Below are positions 41,637 to 51,521 of a stretch of 64,000 nucleotides of DNA, one piece after another. This DNA is from Candidatus Dadabacteria bacterium CSP1-2 (lineage in GTDB: Bacteria > Desulfobacterota_D > UBA1144 > Nemesobacterales > CSP1-2): NCBI GenBank assembly GCA_001443445.1, contig LDXN01000004.1, positions 1 through 64,000 on the forward strand. The letters are read 5' to 3'. The position numbers were made by a program, and so were the translations under genes. Positions within the stretch are counted from its first letter, which is position 1. Each line of letters opens with the position of its first letter. The notes under the pieces were generated by a model. The model worked only from the letters and a program-made list of their open reading frames with translations. It was not told the origin of the DNA and did no database searches.

Positions 41637-44075
41637 ATGCCAATGTTTTTTAAGTTTGACGGAGAAAGAAAACAAGAATTAGCAATGATTCCTCTTCTTC
41701 CGCTTCGGGATGTGGTGATCTTCCCGCATATGGTAGCCCCACTCTTCGTAGGACGCGAGAAGTCAATTCGCGCGCTTGAAGAGGCGATGAGGAAGGATAA
41801 AGAGATTCTTCTCGCCGCTCAAAGGGATGCTAAGACCAATGATCCAAATGAGGAGGATATCTATAAAATTGGAACGATAGGCACAATAATCCAGATGCTC
41901 CGTCTTCCTGACGGAACTGTTAAGGTACTGGTAGAGGGAAAAAGAAGGGCGCAAATTCTTCGCTATGTTCCTAATCCAAGCTTTTTTATGGTCGAGGCCG
42001 AGAGAATTTCAGAAGCGGATGATACAGGGGTCGAAACCGAAGCCCTAATGCGTACCCTTGTCACTGCATTTGAAAATTATGTGAAGCTCAATAAAAAGAT
42101 TCCATCTGAGGTTTTGGTAACTATTTCCTCTATTGATGAACCGAGCCGCCTAGGGGATACAATTGCTTCCCATCTTGGGCTTAAACTTCAAGATAAGCAA
42201 GAGATACTTGAGTGTACTAGCCCTGCAGAGAGGCTTGAAAAGCTATATGAGAAGCTGCAGGGTGAGGTTGAAATCCTTCAGATTGAGAAAAGGATTAGAA
42301 CAAGGGTAAAGAAGCAGATGGAAAAGTCGCAGAAGGAATACTATCTCACCGAACAAATGAGGGCTATACAAAAGGAGTTGGGTGAGAAGGATGACTTCAA
42401 ATCAGAGATTCAAGAATTTGAAGAAAAGTTAAAGCAGAAGAGTCTTTCTGAAGAGGTTGAGCAAAAGGTTAAACGTGAGCTTAAAAAGCTTAAGATGATG
42501 TCTCCTATGTCGGCTGAAGCTACGGTTGTTAGAAACTACATTGACTGGCTTCTTTCAATTCCTTGGACAAATGAAAAGACTGAAGACAGACTCGATCTTG
42601 ATGAAGCGACTAAGATACTAGAGGAAGACCATTATGGGCTTGAGAAGCCTAAAGAGAGAATAGTTGAATATCTTGCTGTTCGCGCCCTTACTAAGAAACT
42701 CAAGGGACCCATCCTCTGCTTTGTTGGGCCTCCAGGGGTTGGTAAAACCTCGCTTGCTAAGTCCATTGCACGTGCTATGGGAAGAAAGTTTGTAAGGGTA
42801 TCCCTTGGTGGTGTAAGGGACGAGGCTGAAATCCGGGGGCATCGCCGCACATATATTGGCGCTCTTCCAGGAAAGATTATTCAGGGTATGAGGAAAGCAG
42901 GGACCGTTAATCCAGTCTTCTTGCTCGATGAAATAGACAAACTCGGAATCGATTTTAGAGGAGATCCGGCGTCGGCTCTTCTTGAGGCATTAGACCCTGA
43001 GCAGAATCATATGTTTAACGATCACTACATTGACGCCGACTATGATCTTTCAAGTGTGCTTTTTATAACAACTGCAAACGTACTTCATACTATTCCGTGG
43101 GCGCTTCAGGACAGAATGGAGATCATACGACTCCCAGGCTACACCGAGGATGAGAAGCTTCAGATTGCAAAAAGGTTCCTGGTTCCCAAGCAGCTTGATT
43201 CTCATGGACTAAAATCGGAGAACTTTAAAATCAACGATAACGGGATATCAAGTGTGATAAGACAGTACACTCGTGAATCCGGCGTGAGAACCCTTGAACG
43301 TGAGCTTGCAACAATTTGTAGAAAGGTAGCTAAAGAGGTGGTTAAGCATGGTCCTGATTATGCGATGAAAATTAACTCTAACGCTATCCAAAAGTTTCTC
43401 GGAATACCAAGGTTCAGGTTTGGAGAAATCGAGGAGAAGGATCAAATTGGGATTGCAACAGGGCTTGCCTGGACTGAGGTTGGTGGCGAGCTACTTACGA
43501 TTGAGGTTGCGATAGTGCCTGGTAAAGGGACCTTTACAATTACAGGAAAACTCGGAGAGGTAATGCAGGAATCCGCCCAGGCTGCAATGAGTTATGTGAG
43601 GTCTAGAGCAGAAAAGCTTGGGCTAGAACGTTACTTTTACCAAAAGATAGACATACACATACACGTTCCAGAGGGTGCTACTCCAAAAGACGGACCTTCG
43701 GCGGGTATCGCAATGGCAACTGCTATCGTATCGGCTCTTGTAAAGAAACCAGTTCAGCATGATTTGGCAATGACAGGGGAAATTACCCTCCGTGGAAGGG
43801 TGCTTCCTATTGGCGGACTCAAGGAAAAGATTCTTGCGGCTCATCGTGGAAGGGTGAAGAAGATTGTTATACCTCTTGAGAACGAAAAGGATCTTAAGGA
43901 TATATCAGATAAGATTTTGAAGGATTTTGAGATTAAATTGGTAGAACACATGGATGAGGTCATCAGGGAAGCTATCGCGTCTGAGGAACCTATACTACAT
44001 GATATAATGACCCCACCGCTTGGCTCTCTTCCCATTGATAAGGGTATCGTTCAAACCAATATTAATCTTTCTTGA
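41637..44075 (+). CDS. lon: Lon protease
   Basis: [22 protein letters not shown]; catalytic [14 protein letters not shown]. Confidence 0.98.
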   Translation: MPMFFKFDGERKQELAMIPLLPLRDVVIFPHMVAPLFVGREKSIRALEEAMRKDKEILLAAQRDAKTNDPNEEDIYKIGTIGTIIQMLRLPDGTVKVLVEGKRRAQILRYVPNPSFFMVEAERISEADDTGVETEALMRTLVTAFENYVKLNKKIPSEVLVTISSIDEPSRLGDTIASHLGLKLQDKQEILECTSPAERLEKLYEKLQGEVEILQIEKRIRTRVKKQMEKSQKEYYLTEQMRAIQKELGEKDDFKSEIQEFEEKLKQKSLSEEVEQKVKRELKKLKMMSPMSAEATVVRNYIDWLLSIPWTNEKTEDRLDLDEATKILEEDHYGLEKPKERIVEYLAVRALTKKLKGPILCFVGPPGVGKTSLAKSIARAMGRKFVRVSLGGVRDEAEIRGHRRTYIGALPGKIIQGMRKAGTVNPVFLLDEIDKLGIDFRGDPASALLEALDPEQNHMFNDHYIDADYDLSSVLFITTANVLHTIPWALQDRMEIIRLPGYTEDEKLQIAKRFLVPKQLDSHGLKSENFKINDNGISSVIRQYTRESGVRTLERELATICRKVAKEVVKHGPDYAMKINSNAIQKFLGIPRFRFGEIEEKDQIGIATGLAWTEVGGELLTIEVAIVPGKGTFTITGKLGEVMQESAQAAMSYVRSRAEKLGLERYFYQKIDIHIHVPEGATPKDGPSAGIAMATAIVSALVKKPVQHDLAMTGEITLRGRVLPIGGLKEKILAAHRGRVKKIVIPLENEKDLKDISDKILKDFEIKLVEHMDEVIREAIASEEPILHDIMTPPLGSLPIDKGIVQTNINLS

Positions 44076-44090
44076 CAAGCCCTGAAAATT

Positions 44091-44138
44091 GATGCAGGAT
44101 GCAAGATACACGATAGAGGATTCATGCATCTTGCATCG
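44091..44138. repeat. Imperfect palindrome downstream of lon
   Basis: ggatgcaagatacacgat / atgcatcttgcatcg. Confidence 0.7.
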
Positions 44139-44204
44139 TTTTATTCGTTTAAATTCGTGTTCAATTAGTGACTAAATAGTTACGTAGAAAGGGCTTAAAA
44201 GCAA

Positions 44205-44279
44205 GGGCGGTTAGCTCAGTGGGAGAGCGCTTGCCTTACAAGCAAGAGGTCGCTGGTTCGAAACCGGTACCGCCCACCA
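44205..44279 (+). tRNA. tRNA-Val (TAC), CCA encoded
   Basis: gggcggt...accgccc acca; anticodon stem cttgc-ctTACaa-gcaag. Confidence 0.95.
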
Positions 44280-44320
44280 TCTAACTTTGGATTTTAGGCT
44301 TCGTCGTGAGCTCAGTCGAA

Positions 44321-44387
44321 CGATTTCGGATTTAGGAAATAAAAATAATTTTTAAATCTGCATTCTACAATCTCAAATCCGAAATCG
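44321..44387. repeat. Imperfect palindrome between tRNA-Val and tRNA-Asp
   Basis: cgatttcggatttagga / tctcaaatccgaaatcg. Confidence 0.8.
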
Positions 44388-44392
44388 AATGG

Positions 44393-44467
44393 GGGGCCGT
44401 AGTTCAGCTCGGTTAGAACGCTGGCCTGTCAAGCCAGAGGTCGCGGGTTCGAGTCCCGTCGGCCCCG
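44393..44467 (+). tRNA. tRNA-Asp (GTC)
   Basis: ggggccg...cggcccc acceptor; anticodon stem ctggc-ctGTCaa-gccag. Confidence 0.95.
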
Positions 44468-44477
44468 TTTTTAAAAA
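44431..44477. repeat. att-like direct repeat, left copy (3' half of tRNA-Asp)
   Basis: aagccagaggtcgcgggttcgagtcccgtcggccccgtttttaaaaa. Confidence 0.85.
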
Positions 44478-44793
44478 CACTTTTTTTGTTTTCACTTATA
44501 AGGGTAGTCCTGTTAAAGGTTTCAGAACATCCTTTGAAAATGCTTGTAAAAAAGCTAGCATAAAAAATCTGTCTTTTCATACACTTAGACACACTTTTGC
44601 AACTCGTCTTGTGCTTTCTGGTATTGACATTGTAACAGTTTCAAAGCTCTTAGGGCATTCAAAAATACAAACTACTATGAGATATTCTCACCCTACGCTC
44701 GAAGCCTTAAAGAGTGCTGTTCCTGCCCTGGATACCCCAAAATCGGGAAAATCTGTTAGCAAAAACGTTAGCACAAAAATTGACGAAAATTAA
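44468..44793 (+). pseudogene. C-terminal fragment of a tyrosine recombinase/phage integrase
   Basis: FHTLRHTFATRLVLSGIDIVTVSKLLGHSKIQTTMRYSHP; lacks N-terminal domains and box I Arg; ORF start overlaps tRNA. Confidence 0.88.
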
Positions 44794-44890
44794 ATCATTC
44801 TAGTAAGGTACATGAATCCTGAGCCATATTAACCCCGTAGGAGTGTTAGCAATTAATATCCTGAGTTGACAGATTACCCGATTAATGTCA

Positions 44891-45571
44891 CTAATCCCCA
44901 ACAGGCTCAATACACTTTGGACTATTATTCTTAGGTGAGTTTACAAAAGTTGATACCTTATAGGCTTCCATTTCCTTTGATGAGTAGGGCTTTAGTAGTG
45001 GTGATAGCTTGTCGGTATCAGCTAATTGCGGATCGAGCCATATTCCTTCATCTTTCTCATGTAAGATAACAGGCATTCTGTCATGGATCGGCCCCATCAA
45101 TTCGTTCGCAGATGTGGTAATGATTGTAAATGTCAGTAACTTTTCTCCATCTGGATTATTCCATTCATCCCATAAGCCTGCAAAGGCGAAGGGCTGACGA
45201 TTTTTCAAAACAAATCTGTAGGGCTGTTTAGCTCCCTTCTTTGAAGTATGATCCCATTCGTAAAACCCATCTGCTAAAACTAAACATCTCTTCTTTTTGA
45301 ATGGTGTCCTAAAGCTTGCCTTTTCTTTAAGTGTCTCCGCCTTTGCGTTTATCAAATTATAGCCTGACTTCACATCCTTTGCCCAGAAAGGGACTAATCC
45401 CCACCGCATCATTATTAATACTCTCTTATCTTCATTTACTGTGACTACTGGGCAATTTTGGGATGGTGCTATGTTATATCTTGGAGTAAATAAGTCCCCA
45501 CTTGGGTTAACATATCCAAATCGGCTTTGGAGATCATCTTTATCAGTTGTTAATGTGATCCGTCCACACAT
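44891..45571 (-). CDS. SOS response-associated peptidase / HMCES-YedK (SRAP) family
   Basis: MCGRITLTTDKDDLQSRF...PRYNIAPSQNCPVV; RCLVLADGFYEWD; HDRMPVIL. Confidence 0.96.
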   Translation of the reverse strand: MCGRITLTTDKDDLQSRFGYVNPSGDLFTPRYNIAPSQNCPVVTVNEDKRVLIMMRWGLVPFWAKDVKSGYNLINAKAETLKEKASFRTPFKKKRCLVLADGFYEWDHTSKKGAKQPYRFVLKNRQPFAFAGLWDEWNNPDGEKLLTFTIITTSANELMGPIHDRMPVILHEKDEGIWLDPQLADTDKLSPLLKPYSSKEMEAYKVSTFVNSPKNNSPKCIEPVGD

Positions 45572-45635
45572 GATTTTATCCGATGAATTATTAATTTCGA
45601 CTCATATAAATTTCGATACAGACGATTTGACCATC

Positions 45636-45806
45636 TTAATCAACACCTGCAAAAATACCAGGTGCCAGTTGAATATCATCGTCTTGTAAACCATCCATTT
45701 GAATAAATATAAAATTTTGTTCTTCAATGTAATAGAATCTATAACCTTTCATTAAATTTATTAAGTCCCAGTTAGATACATAATATCCTGGTTTTCTAAT
45801 TTCCAT
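45636..45806 (-). CDS. Small ORF (56 aa) between umuC and yedK-like gene
   Basis: MEIRKPGYYVSNWDLINLMKGYRFYYIEEQNFIFIQMDGLQDDDIQLAPGIFAGVD; SD AGGTGA 6 nt upstream; starts 11 nt after umuC stop; below the ORF-track cutoff. Confidence 0.65.
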   Translation of the reverse strand: MEIRKPGYYVSNWDLINLMKGYRFYYIEEQNFIFIQMDGLQDDDIQLAPGIFAGVD

Positions 45807-45817
45807 ATAGTTATCAC

Positions 45818-47113
45818 CTATAAAGAGAAATAATTAGGGAAAGATGCTTTTACATTCTGTAGTTCATTCCAGTTTGTAGTAAAACGCCTTGATAGCCTTG
45901 CTCTACGCATCTGCCAGGCTTGCTTTATTCCACATGCTGCTAATCGAATTGTATCACTACCCCAGTGAGAGTTAATACTATCAATCGAGTTCATTAATGC
46001 TTTATCTCTACTATAAGGACGGGCTGAATGCATTAGGCTTAGTTGAATCTGATCTTGTGGTACTAGTCCCATAAGCACTACTCCGGCCCTTTTGTATCTG
46101 TATCCCTGTTTATAGATTCTCTCAAGGTTTGCAATGGCATATTTAATAAGCTCCGGGGAATATGACGTAGGCTCAGGGAGATTACACCCAGAAGAGTTTC
46201 CATATTGCGGGTCTTCTGGCTTGAATCTATTAGTCTCAATAAAAGTAGATATATACGATGCTACTAATCCCTGCTCTCTTAGCTTCTCACTAGCACGGGA
46301 AGCATGAGCCGAGACTGCTTCCTTTAGCTCTTCTAGACTTTCTACAGGTTTGCCAAATGACCGAGACCGTATAATTTGTTTATTAGGCTCTGCTACTTCT
46401 TCAAGTTCAATACAGGGAATACCCCTAAGTTCCCATACAGTCCGTAGTCCTACGATACTCATATTCTTCTTTATCCAATGATCTGGGGCATTCTTTAAGT
46501 CAAAAGCAGTATTAATACCATTTCTCTTTAGCAGGTTTGCATATTGTCTACCTACACCCCATATATCTTCCACATCCACACTTCTAAGAAAATCATCCTG
46601 TCTTGGGTGTGCGGTAATATCAAATACACCGCCACACATTCTATTTTTCTTAGCCAGCTTGTTGGCAATCTTGGCTAGTGTTTTTGTGGAACCAATCCCA
46701 ATTGATGTAGGAATGCCAGTCCATTTTTTCACCGTAGCTCTGATTTCCTTTGCATACTCAGTTAGATTGTAATTAATGAATCCAGTCAAATTTAAGAATG
46801 CTTCATCTATTGAATAAATCTCTATCTCAGGGGTGAATTGGGAAAGAATACCCATCACCCTTTCTGACATATCGGAATAAAGAGTGTAGTTGGAAGAATA
46901 AACCGCAATATTATGCTTCTTTATTACATCTTGATATAGGTGTGCAGGCGCACCCATAGGAATGAGTGCTTTAGCCTCTTCCGATCTGGCCACCGCACAG
47001 CCGTCATTGTTTGATAGGACAATGACAGGCTTCCCTTCCAATTTGGGATTAAACACCCTTTCACAACTGACGTAAAAATTGTTGCAGTCAACTAAAGCAA
47101 ATACTTTATTCAT
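45818..47113 (-). CDS. umuC: DNA polymerase V catalytic subunit UmuC-like (Y family)
   Basis: [71 protein letters not shown]. Confidence 0.96.
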   Translation of the reverse strand: MNKVFALVDCNNFYVSCERVFNPKLEGKPVIVLSNNDGCAVARSEEAKALIPMGAPAHLYQDVIKKHNIAVYSSNYTLYSDMSERVMGILSQFTPEIEIYSIDEAFLNLTGFINYNLTEYAKEIRATVKKWTGIPTSIGIGSTKTLAKIANKLAKKNRMCGGVFDITAHPRQDDFLRSVDVEDIWGVGRQYANLLKRNGINTAFDLKNAPDHWIKKNMSIVGLRTVWELRGIPCIELEEVAEPNKQIIRSRSFGKPVESLEELKEAVSAHASRASEKLREQGLVASYISTFIETNRFKPEDPQYGNSSGCNLPEPTSYSPELIKYAIANLERIYKQGYRYKRAGVVLMGLVPQDQIQLSLMHSARPYSRDKALMNSIDSINSHWGSDTIRLAACGIKQAWQMRRARLSRRFTTNWNELQNVKASFPNYFSL

Positions 47114-47574
47114 GGAATGCGTTTAAACTTATGTGGATGGAGTGAATAAGTAACTACACCCCATATCTCAAACTTCATATCTTGGGTAATCTCGATAGGG
47201 GTATATGATGAATTACTAGCAACCAGGCGGATTCTACTGTCATTTGTTATCTCTAATTTCTTCACAACAAGGTCTCCATTAAGGACTGCTACTACTATAT
47301 CGTTGCTTACAGCTTCCAATGAACGATCTACCACGAGTATATCACCATCAAATATGCCAGCATCCTTCATTGACTCCCCTTGTACCCTGAGAAAAAAGGT
47401 AGCCGCCGGATGCTTTATTACAAGCTCATTTAAATCGAGTGTCTTATCTATATAATCATCACCTGGGCTAGGGAATCCTGCTGGTGCTCTCTGTAAAAGC
47501 AGTTGGCACTCAATGTGAGTGTGTTGCTCGTATGGGATAATTTCAGTTACGTATAGACCCTTTTCAGATGCCAT
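47110..47574 (-). CDS. umuD: UmuD-like S24 peptidase
   Basis: [46 protein letters not shown]. Confidence 0.95.
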   Translation of the reverse strand: MASEKGLYVTEIIPYEQHTHIECQLLLQRAPAGFPSPGDDYIDKTLDLNELVIKHPAATFFLRVQGESMKDAGIFDGDILVVDRSLEAVSNDIVVAVLNGDLVVKKLEITNDSRIRLVASNSSYTPIEITQDMKFEIWGVVTYSLHPHKFKRIP

Positions 47575-47578
47575 TTTA

Positions 47579-47593
47579 TTACTAGATTAGTAA
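47579..47593. promoter_or_regulatory. Candidate SOS/repressor operator upstream of umuD
   Basis: TTACTAgatTAGTAA perfect 6-3-6 inverted repeat 5 nt upstream of start codon. Confidence 0.55.
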
Positions 47594-48303
47594 ATCATAT
47601 TCCTACTCCTATTGTCAATAAAAGAGTCCCTAGAGATTTCTAATAGCACTTAAAAATCACTGTAAGGCTGGTTTCAGGCTATTACGGGATAAAATAATAG
47701 GGGTAAGCCCTGAGCCAATCTCAGGGTAAGCCCTGGCACGACTTACCCCATAACTTTATGAAAGGGAGTAAACATGAAAAAGGATAAGCCTTCCAGAAGG
47801 AAAATCAAGCCTGAAATACCCAACTGTCCTTAATAATTTCAATCCTATCGTTAGCCAAGTTGTTAGCCGGAAATTATGCTTGACTAAAAAAAGTTTAAAT
47901 TTAATTAATTGGTTGGCCAGAGCTATTGGATACATTTCGGACTCTATATTTTAAAGGAATAATCGATTTGAACTCACAAATTCAATCTTTTAAAGAGGTT
48001 TATAAGCAAAGTGGCAGCGAATTTAGGTTATAATCAGAGTAAAGACCCCCTTATATTTCTAGTCATTGTGTCTATTACATAACACAGTTGACAAAAATTT
48101 ATTCCTGAATATTCAACTTATGCTTCCTATAATTTTTTTATAGTCTCCTATTTTTATATCCAAAAATACCCTTTGAGGTAATATAACCAGCAAACTGACG
48201 CCCTTCCGCCAGCACAAGTTGTACATCACGGTAATCCCCAAAATGCAGAGGTTCTTGGAAGTATGAATTGATAGGGTTGTCTACAGGAGGGACATGGCTA
48301 ACT

Positions 48304-51300
48304 TCAGTTAGAACCGGGGATCCTATTAATTACACCATCGGAGAGAGTAAAGTAAGCGACTTTTAAGTCACCAAACTGAAAGTTCTTATGAGCCTCTTCA
48401 ATAATTTCCTTAATTTCAGGGTGACAAGAAAAAAGTAACACTTGTTGTTTGCGTGCGAAGTCTAAGATTACCTTCGCAGCACCCAACTGGCGGATTGGAT
48501 CAAACTTCACGAGCACATCGTCAAGAATTACAGGCAACGGTTCTGCATGGCTACCAAATGCCCTCACCAGTCCAAATCGAATCGCAAGGTAGACTTGATC
48601 AGCCAACCCACTACTCCACATTGTTTCTTCCTTGCGGCGATAGGCGGTGTCTTCCAACTGGACGCTCATCTCCCCAACTGGCGAAACAAGTCGATAGCGA
48701 GAGTTAGTCATAGTTTTCAGAAATGTATCTGACTCTCGAATCACTTGTGGTTGCCGCTCGCGCTCGTAAATTCCCCGTGCTTGTTCTAGGAGATAGCGAC
48801 AAACCACCAAAGATGTCCAGCGTTTGGTTGCATCTGCTTGCTCTTCACGAAGCTGGCGTTGCTTAAATAACAGTTCACCAAGTTTCTTATCTTGTGCCAT
48901 CTGGGAAAGCCTCTGGTTGAGGGATCCAATTTCACGTTCATCTCCAGATATCCCATCATCTTTTTCCTTCAATAGTGCGTGCAATCGGTCTTTTTCTAAT
49001 TGCAGTTTAAGGGGATCGGTCTCTCCAAGCTCCCTTTCAAGCACATCTTGCGCCTCGGGCTTACCCACGATAGTGCGAAGCTTCAGTTCGTTCATTTCAA
49101 TTTGTTTCTGGCACTCACGCCATTCCGTGTAAGACTCAGCCATACGGTAGAAGTGAACTTCATCTATCACATTAGCCTGTTGTAGCAATTCATTGAGAAC
49201 CGCCTCTTTGTCCTCAAGCTGTTTATATAATCGCTCTATCTCAGAACGGAGTATTTCCAGCCGACCCTGTAACCCCCTTTGCAGTCGCTGTGCATCAAAT
49301 GTAGCGTCAAGGTCTTTGCGAAGTACATCCAAATCTTCTACTCCTGCTTCGGTTTTAAAAGGAGTTCTTCCACAGCCAGCCAACAAGGTGCGAATCTTTT
49401 CCCGCGCCTCTTTGATATAATCTCCTAACTGACTGATACGAAGTTGAGACTCACGCAAGCTAATTTCAGCAGTCCTGGCGCTGTCTACCGCTTGTAAGAT
49501 AGCTTCGAATCCTTCCGGGCGAATAGTGTCGGTAAACCCTCGATCGGAAAGCCATAAATGCCACTCTTCCTGTAGCAGTTGATAGTCTCGATCAGCTTCT
49601 TCTGTTTCTTGATTAGCTTTTTGAAGACGTCGCTGGACGTCATTCAACCGCCGCTCCGCTTCTTTTTTCTGACGTTCCTGAGTTTTCCACTCATTGAACT
49701 GCTTGATGGTACCCTCCAGTTCTCCATTCAAACGTTCTAATTGGAGAAAATCTTTTGGTATTTCGATACCCGCCTTGAGTGCAAGTTCCTCTAACTCTTT
49801 AGTGAGGGTATCAAGTTGTTCTTCGAGTCCTCTCACTTCCTCATCCAGTAGTCTCTGCGTTTTTATAGTTTTTTCTTCCTCCTGTTGGAGTTGCATTAAC
49901 CGTGCGCTCTCCACGTCTGTTTGACGGCGCCGGAATGTGTGGAGAAGAACCGCTAAACCCATCCCCGATAGCAGTATAAGCACAGCAGGAATGTAAGAGC
50001 GTTGGACAGCCATCAGAGCAGCCAGTGCAACACCAATAATTAGGACAGCTATCTGTAGCCATGATGGCAAGGGATCTAAACGTACTTCCATCTGCTTCTC
50101 TATAGACGTAAACAGTGCCTCAGACTCTTGTTTTGCAAGGCGCTTAGCGTCCACTTGCGTTGTTATCTTTTCTTTCTGGTAGAGTAAAGAGCGTATCATC
50201 CTTACTGAGTCTTGTTGCTGTTGCAATTGATGTTCGTCCATGATAGGTGGTGTTGGCTGCGTTTCAATAAATCTCTGTATACCGTCTACAATGAGCTTCT
50301 CATCCTTCTCGGCGTCTAAGAGGGTGCGTTGATAGGCTTGTGTCTGTTCAAGTTTTCGCTGATCGGCATCTAATTTGCGTCCGAATTCCTGAACGCGTTG
50401 ACGTACGTGAACAGATGTGTCAACCAGTGTTAGCCGCTGTGAGTCCCAGTCTGCTCCTAGCTCGCGTAGCCGCCTATGGAATTCTTCTTCTGCTCGCGCC
50501 AGTCTGTTTTTCACAGTAGGATAGTCCTCTAGGGCAGAGACTATCTTTCCTCTTTCACCCAACAAGGCTACAATGGTGTCCTGGTGGTTGATTAGAACTT
50601 CGTATACAATGACATTACCTAATTGCATTTCAATTTTTTCTGCCTCAACTTCCCGTTCATTTTTGTTCCTGATAATCTCCTTGATTTCTGCTTTCAGGTT
50701 CTCGAATCTCTCAGCGCCGTTGGGGGGGAAATTCATCGCGGACTCCAAATTTGCCGACTTCTCACGTGCTGAGAATAAAAGCACCCATGGCTCATGAGCT
50801 TGTATCAATTGGTCAATGCGCAGGAGGCGTTGCCTGACTTGCTCTGCTTTGATCTTATCTTTCCTGGTTTTTTCTTCCAGTTGTGCGTGTTTTTTTTGAC
50901 AGTCGGCGTATTCGGTCACTTGTCCCTGAATTTCCTTGATTTGTTTTTTAATATCTTTCAGGGTGTTGACCAAGTTGTTAATGAGCGACGAAGTCCCCCT
51001 TTCCTTCAATAACTTGCCGAGTTCGATGTCGAGAACTTTCAACGTGTCGGGAATAGACGCTACTCTTAGTCCCGCACCTGGTCCCAACAAGAGCCCACGC
51101 ACGGTATCCTGGGTGAGAATGTCTAACCCTTCTAGGTCTTTCAACCCAACGGCAAAGACACGTTCGAACGTCACACAGTCAACCCCACCAAGCAACTGCA
51201 CGGAAGGCTCTTCATTTAAAGTCTTACCTCCTTCTTCGGTGGTTGTAACAACCTTATCTCTCCGTGCAATCGTGAACCGCCGTCCATCCCTCGTCTGTAC

Positions 51301-51519
51301 AATTAACCTGCCTCCATGTGAACCACCGCGTAACGGAGAGTAGTTATTCTTAATTCTCCGATGTGAGAACCCAAAAAACATCCTACGTATGAACTCCAAC
51401 AGCGTAGTCTTTCCGCTCTCATTTTGACCGATAAACAAAACAAGTGTATCCGAGATGTCCTGAACAGCTTGGTCACGGAAGATTCCGAAGCCATCTATGT
51501 AGAATCCAACAATTCTTAT
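48304..51519 (-). CDS. YhaN/SbcC-like AAA ATPase with coiled coil and central TM hairpin; likely start is non-canonical ATA at 51519 (ORF-track start 51438)
   Basis: IRIVGFYIDGFGIFRDQAVQDISDTLVLFIGQNESGKTTLLEFIRRMFFG; C-terminal SSGLADQVYLAIRFGLVRAFGSHAEPLPVILDDVLVKFD. Confidence 0.9.
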   Translation of the reverse strand: MRIVGFYIDGFGIFRDQAVQDISDTLVLFIGQNESGKTTLLEFIRRMFFGFSHRRIKNNYSPLRGGSHGGRLIVQTRDGRRFTIARRDKVVTTTEEGGKTLNEEPSVQLLGGVDCVTFERVFAVGLKDLEGLDILTQDTVRGLLLGPGAGLRVASIPDTLKVLDIELGKLLKERGTSSLINNLVNTLKDIKKQIKEIQGQVTEYADCQKKHAQLEEKTRKDKIKAEQVRQRLLRIDQLIQAHEPWVLLFSAREKSANLESAMNFPPNGAERFENLKAEIKEIIRNKNEREVEAEKIEMQLGNVIVYEVLINHQDTIVALLGERGKIVSALEDYPTVKNRLARAEEEFHRRLRELGADWDSQRLTLVDTSVHVRQRVQEFGRKLDADQRKLEQTQAYQRTLLDAEKDEKLIVDGIQRFIETQPTPPIMDEHQLQQQQDSVRMIRSLLYQKEKITTQVDAKRLAKQESEALFTSIEKQMEVRLDPLPSWLQIAVLIIGVALAALMAVQRSYIPAVLILLSGMGLAVLLHTFRRRQTDVESARLMQLQQEEEKTIKTQRLLDEEVRGLEEQLDTLTKELEELALKAGIEIPKDFLQLERLNGELEGTIKQFNEWKTQERQKKEAERRLNDVQRRLQKANQETEEADRDYQLLQEEWHLWLSDRGFTDTIRPEGFEAILQAVDSARTAEISLRESQLRISQLGDYIKEAREKIRTLLAGCGRTPFKTEAGVEDLDVLRKDLDATFDAQRLQRGLQGRLEILRSEIERLYKQLEDKEAVLNELLQQANVIDEVHFYRMAESYTEWRECQKQIEMNELKLRTIVGKPEAQDVLERELGETDPLKLQLEKDRLHALLKEKDDGISGDEREIGSLNQRLSQMAQDKKLGELLFKQRQLREEQADATKRWTSLVVCRYLLEQARGIYERERQPQVIRESDTFLKTMTNSRYRLVSPVGEMSVQLEDTAYRRKEETMWSSGLADQVYLAIRFGLVRAFGSHAEPLPVILDDVLVKFDPIRQLGAAKVILDFARKQQVLLFSCHPEIKEIIEEAHKNFQFGDLKVAYFTLSDGVINRIPGSN

Positions 51520-51521
51520 GG

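Noticed and set aside
44389-44467. ORF 44389-44793 N-terminal part (MGGRSSARLERWPVKPEVAGSSPVGP)
   Set aside because: Reads through the tRNA-Asp gene; only the part after 44467 is recombinase-derived.
50936-51343. 135-aa plus-strand ORF and other plus-strand ORFs in 48.4-51.3 kb
   Set aside because: Antisense shadows of the YhaN-like gene; no recognisable domain.
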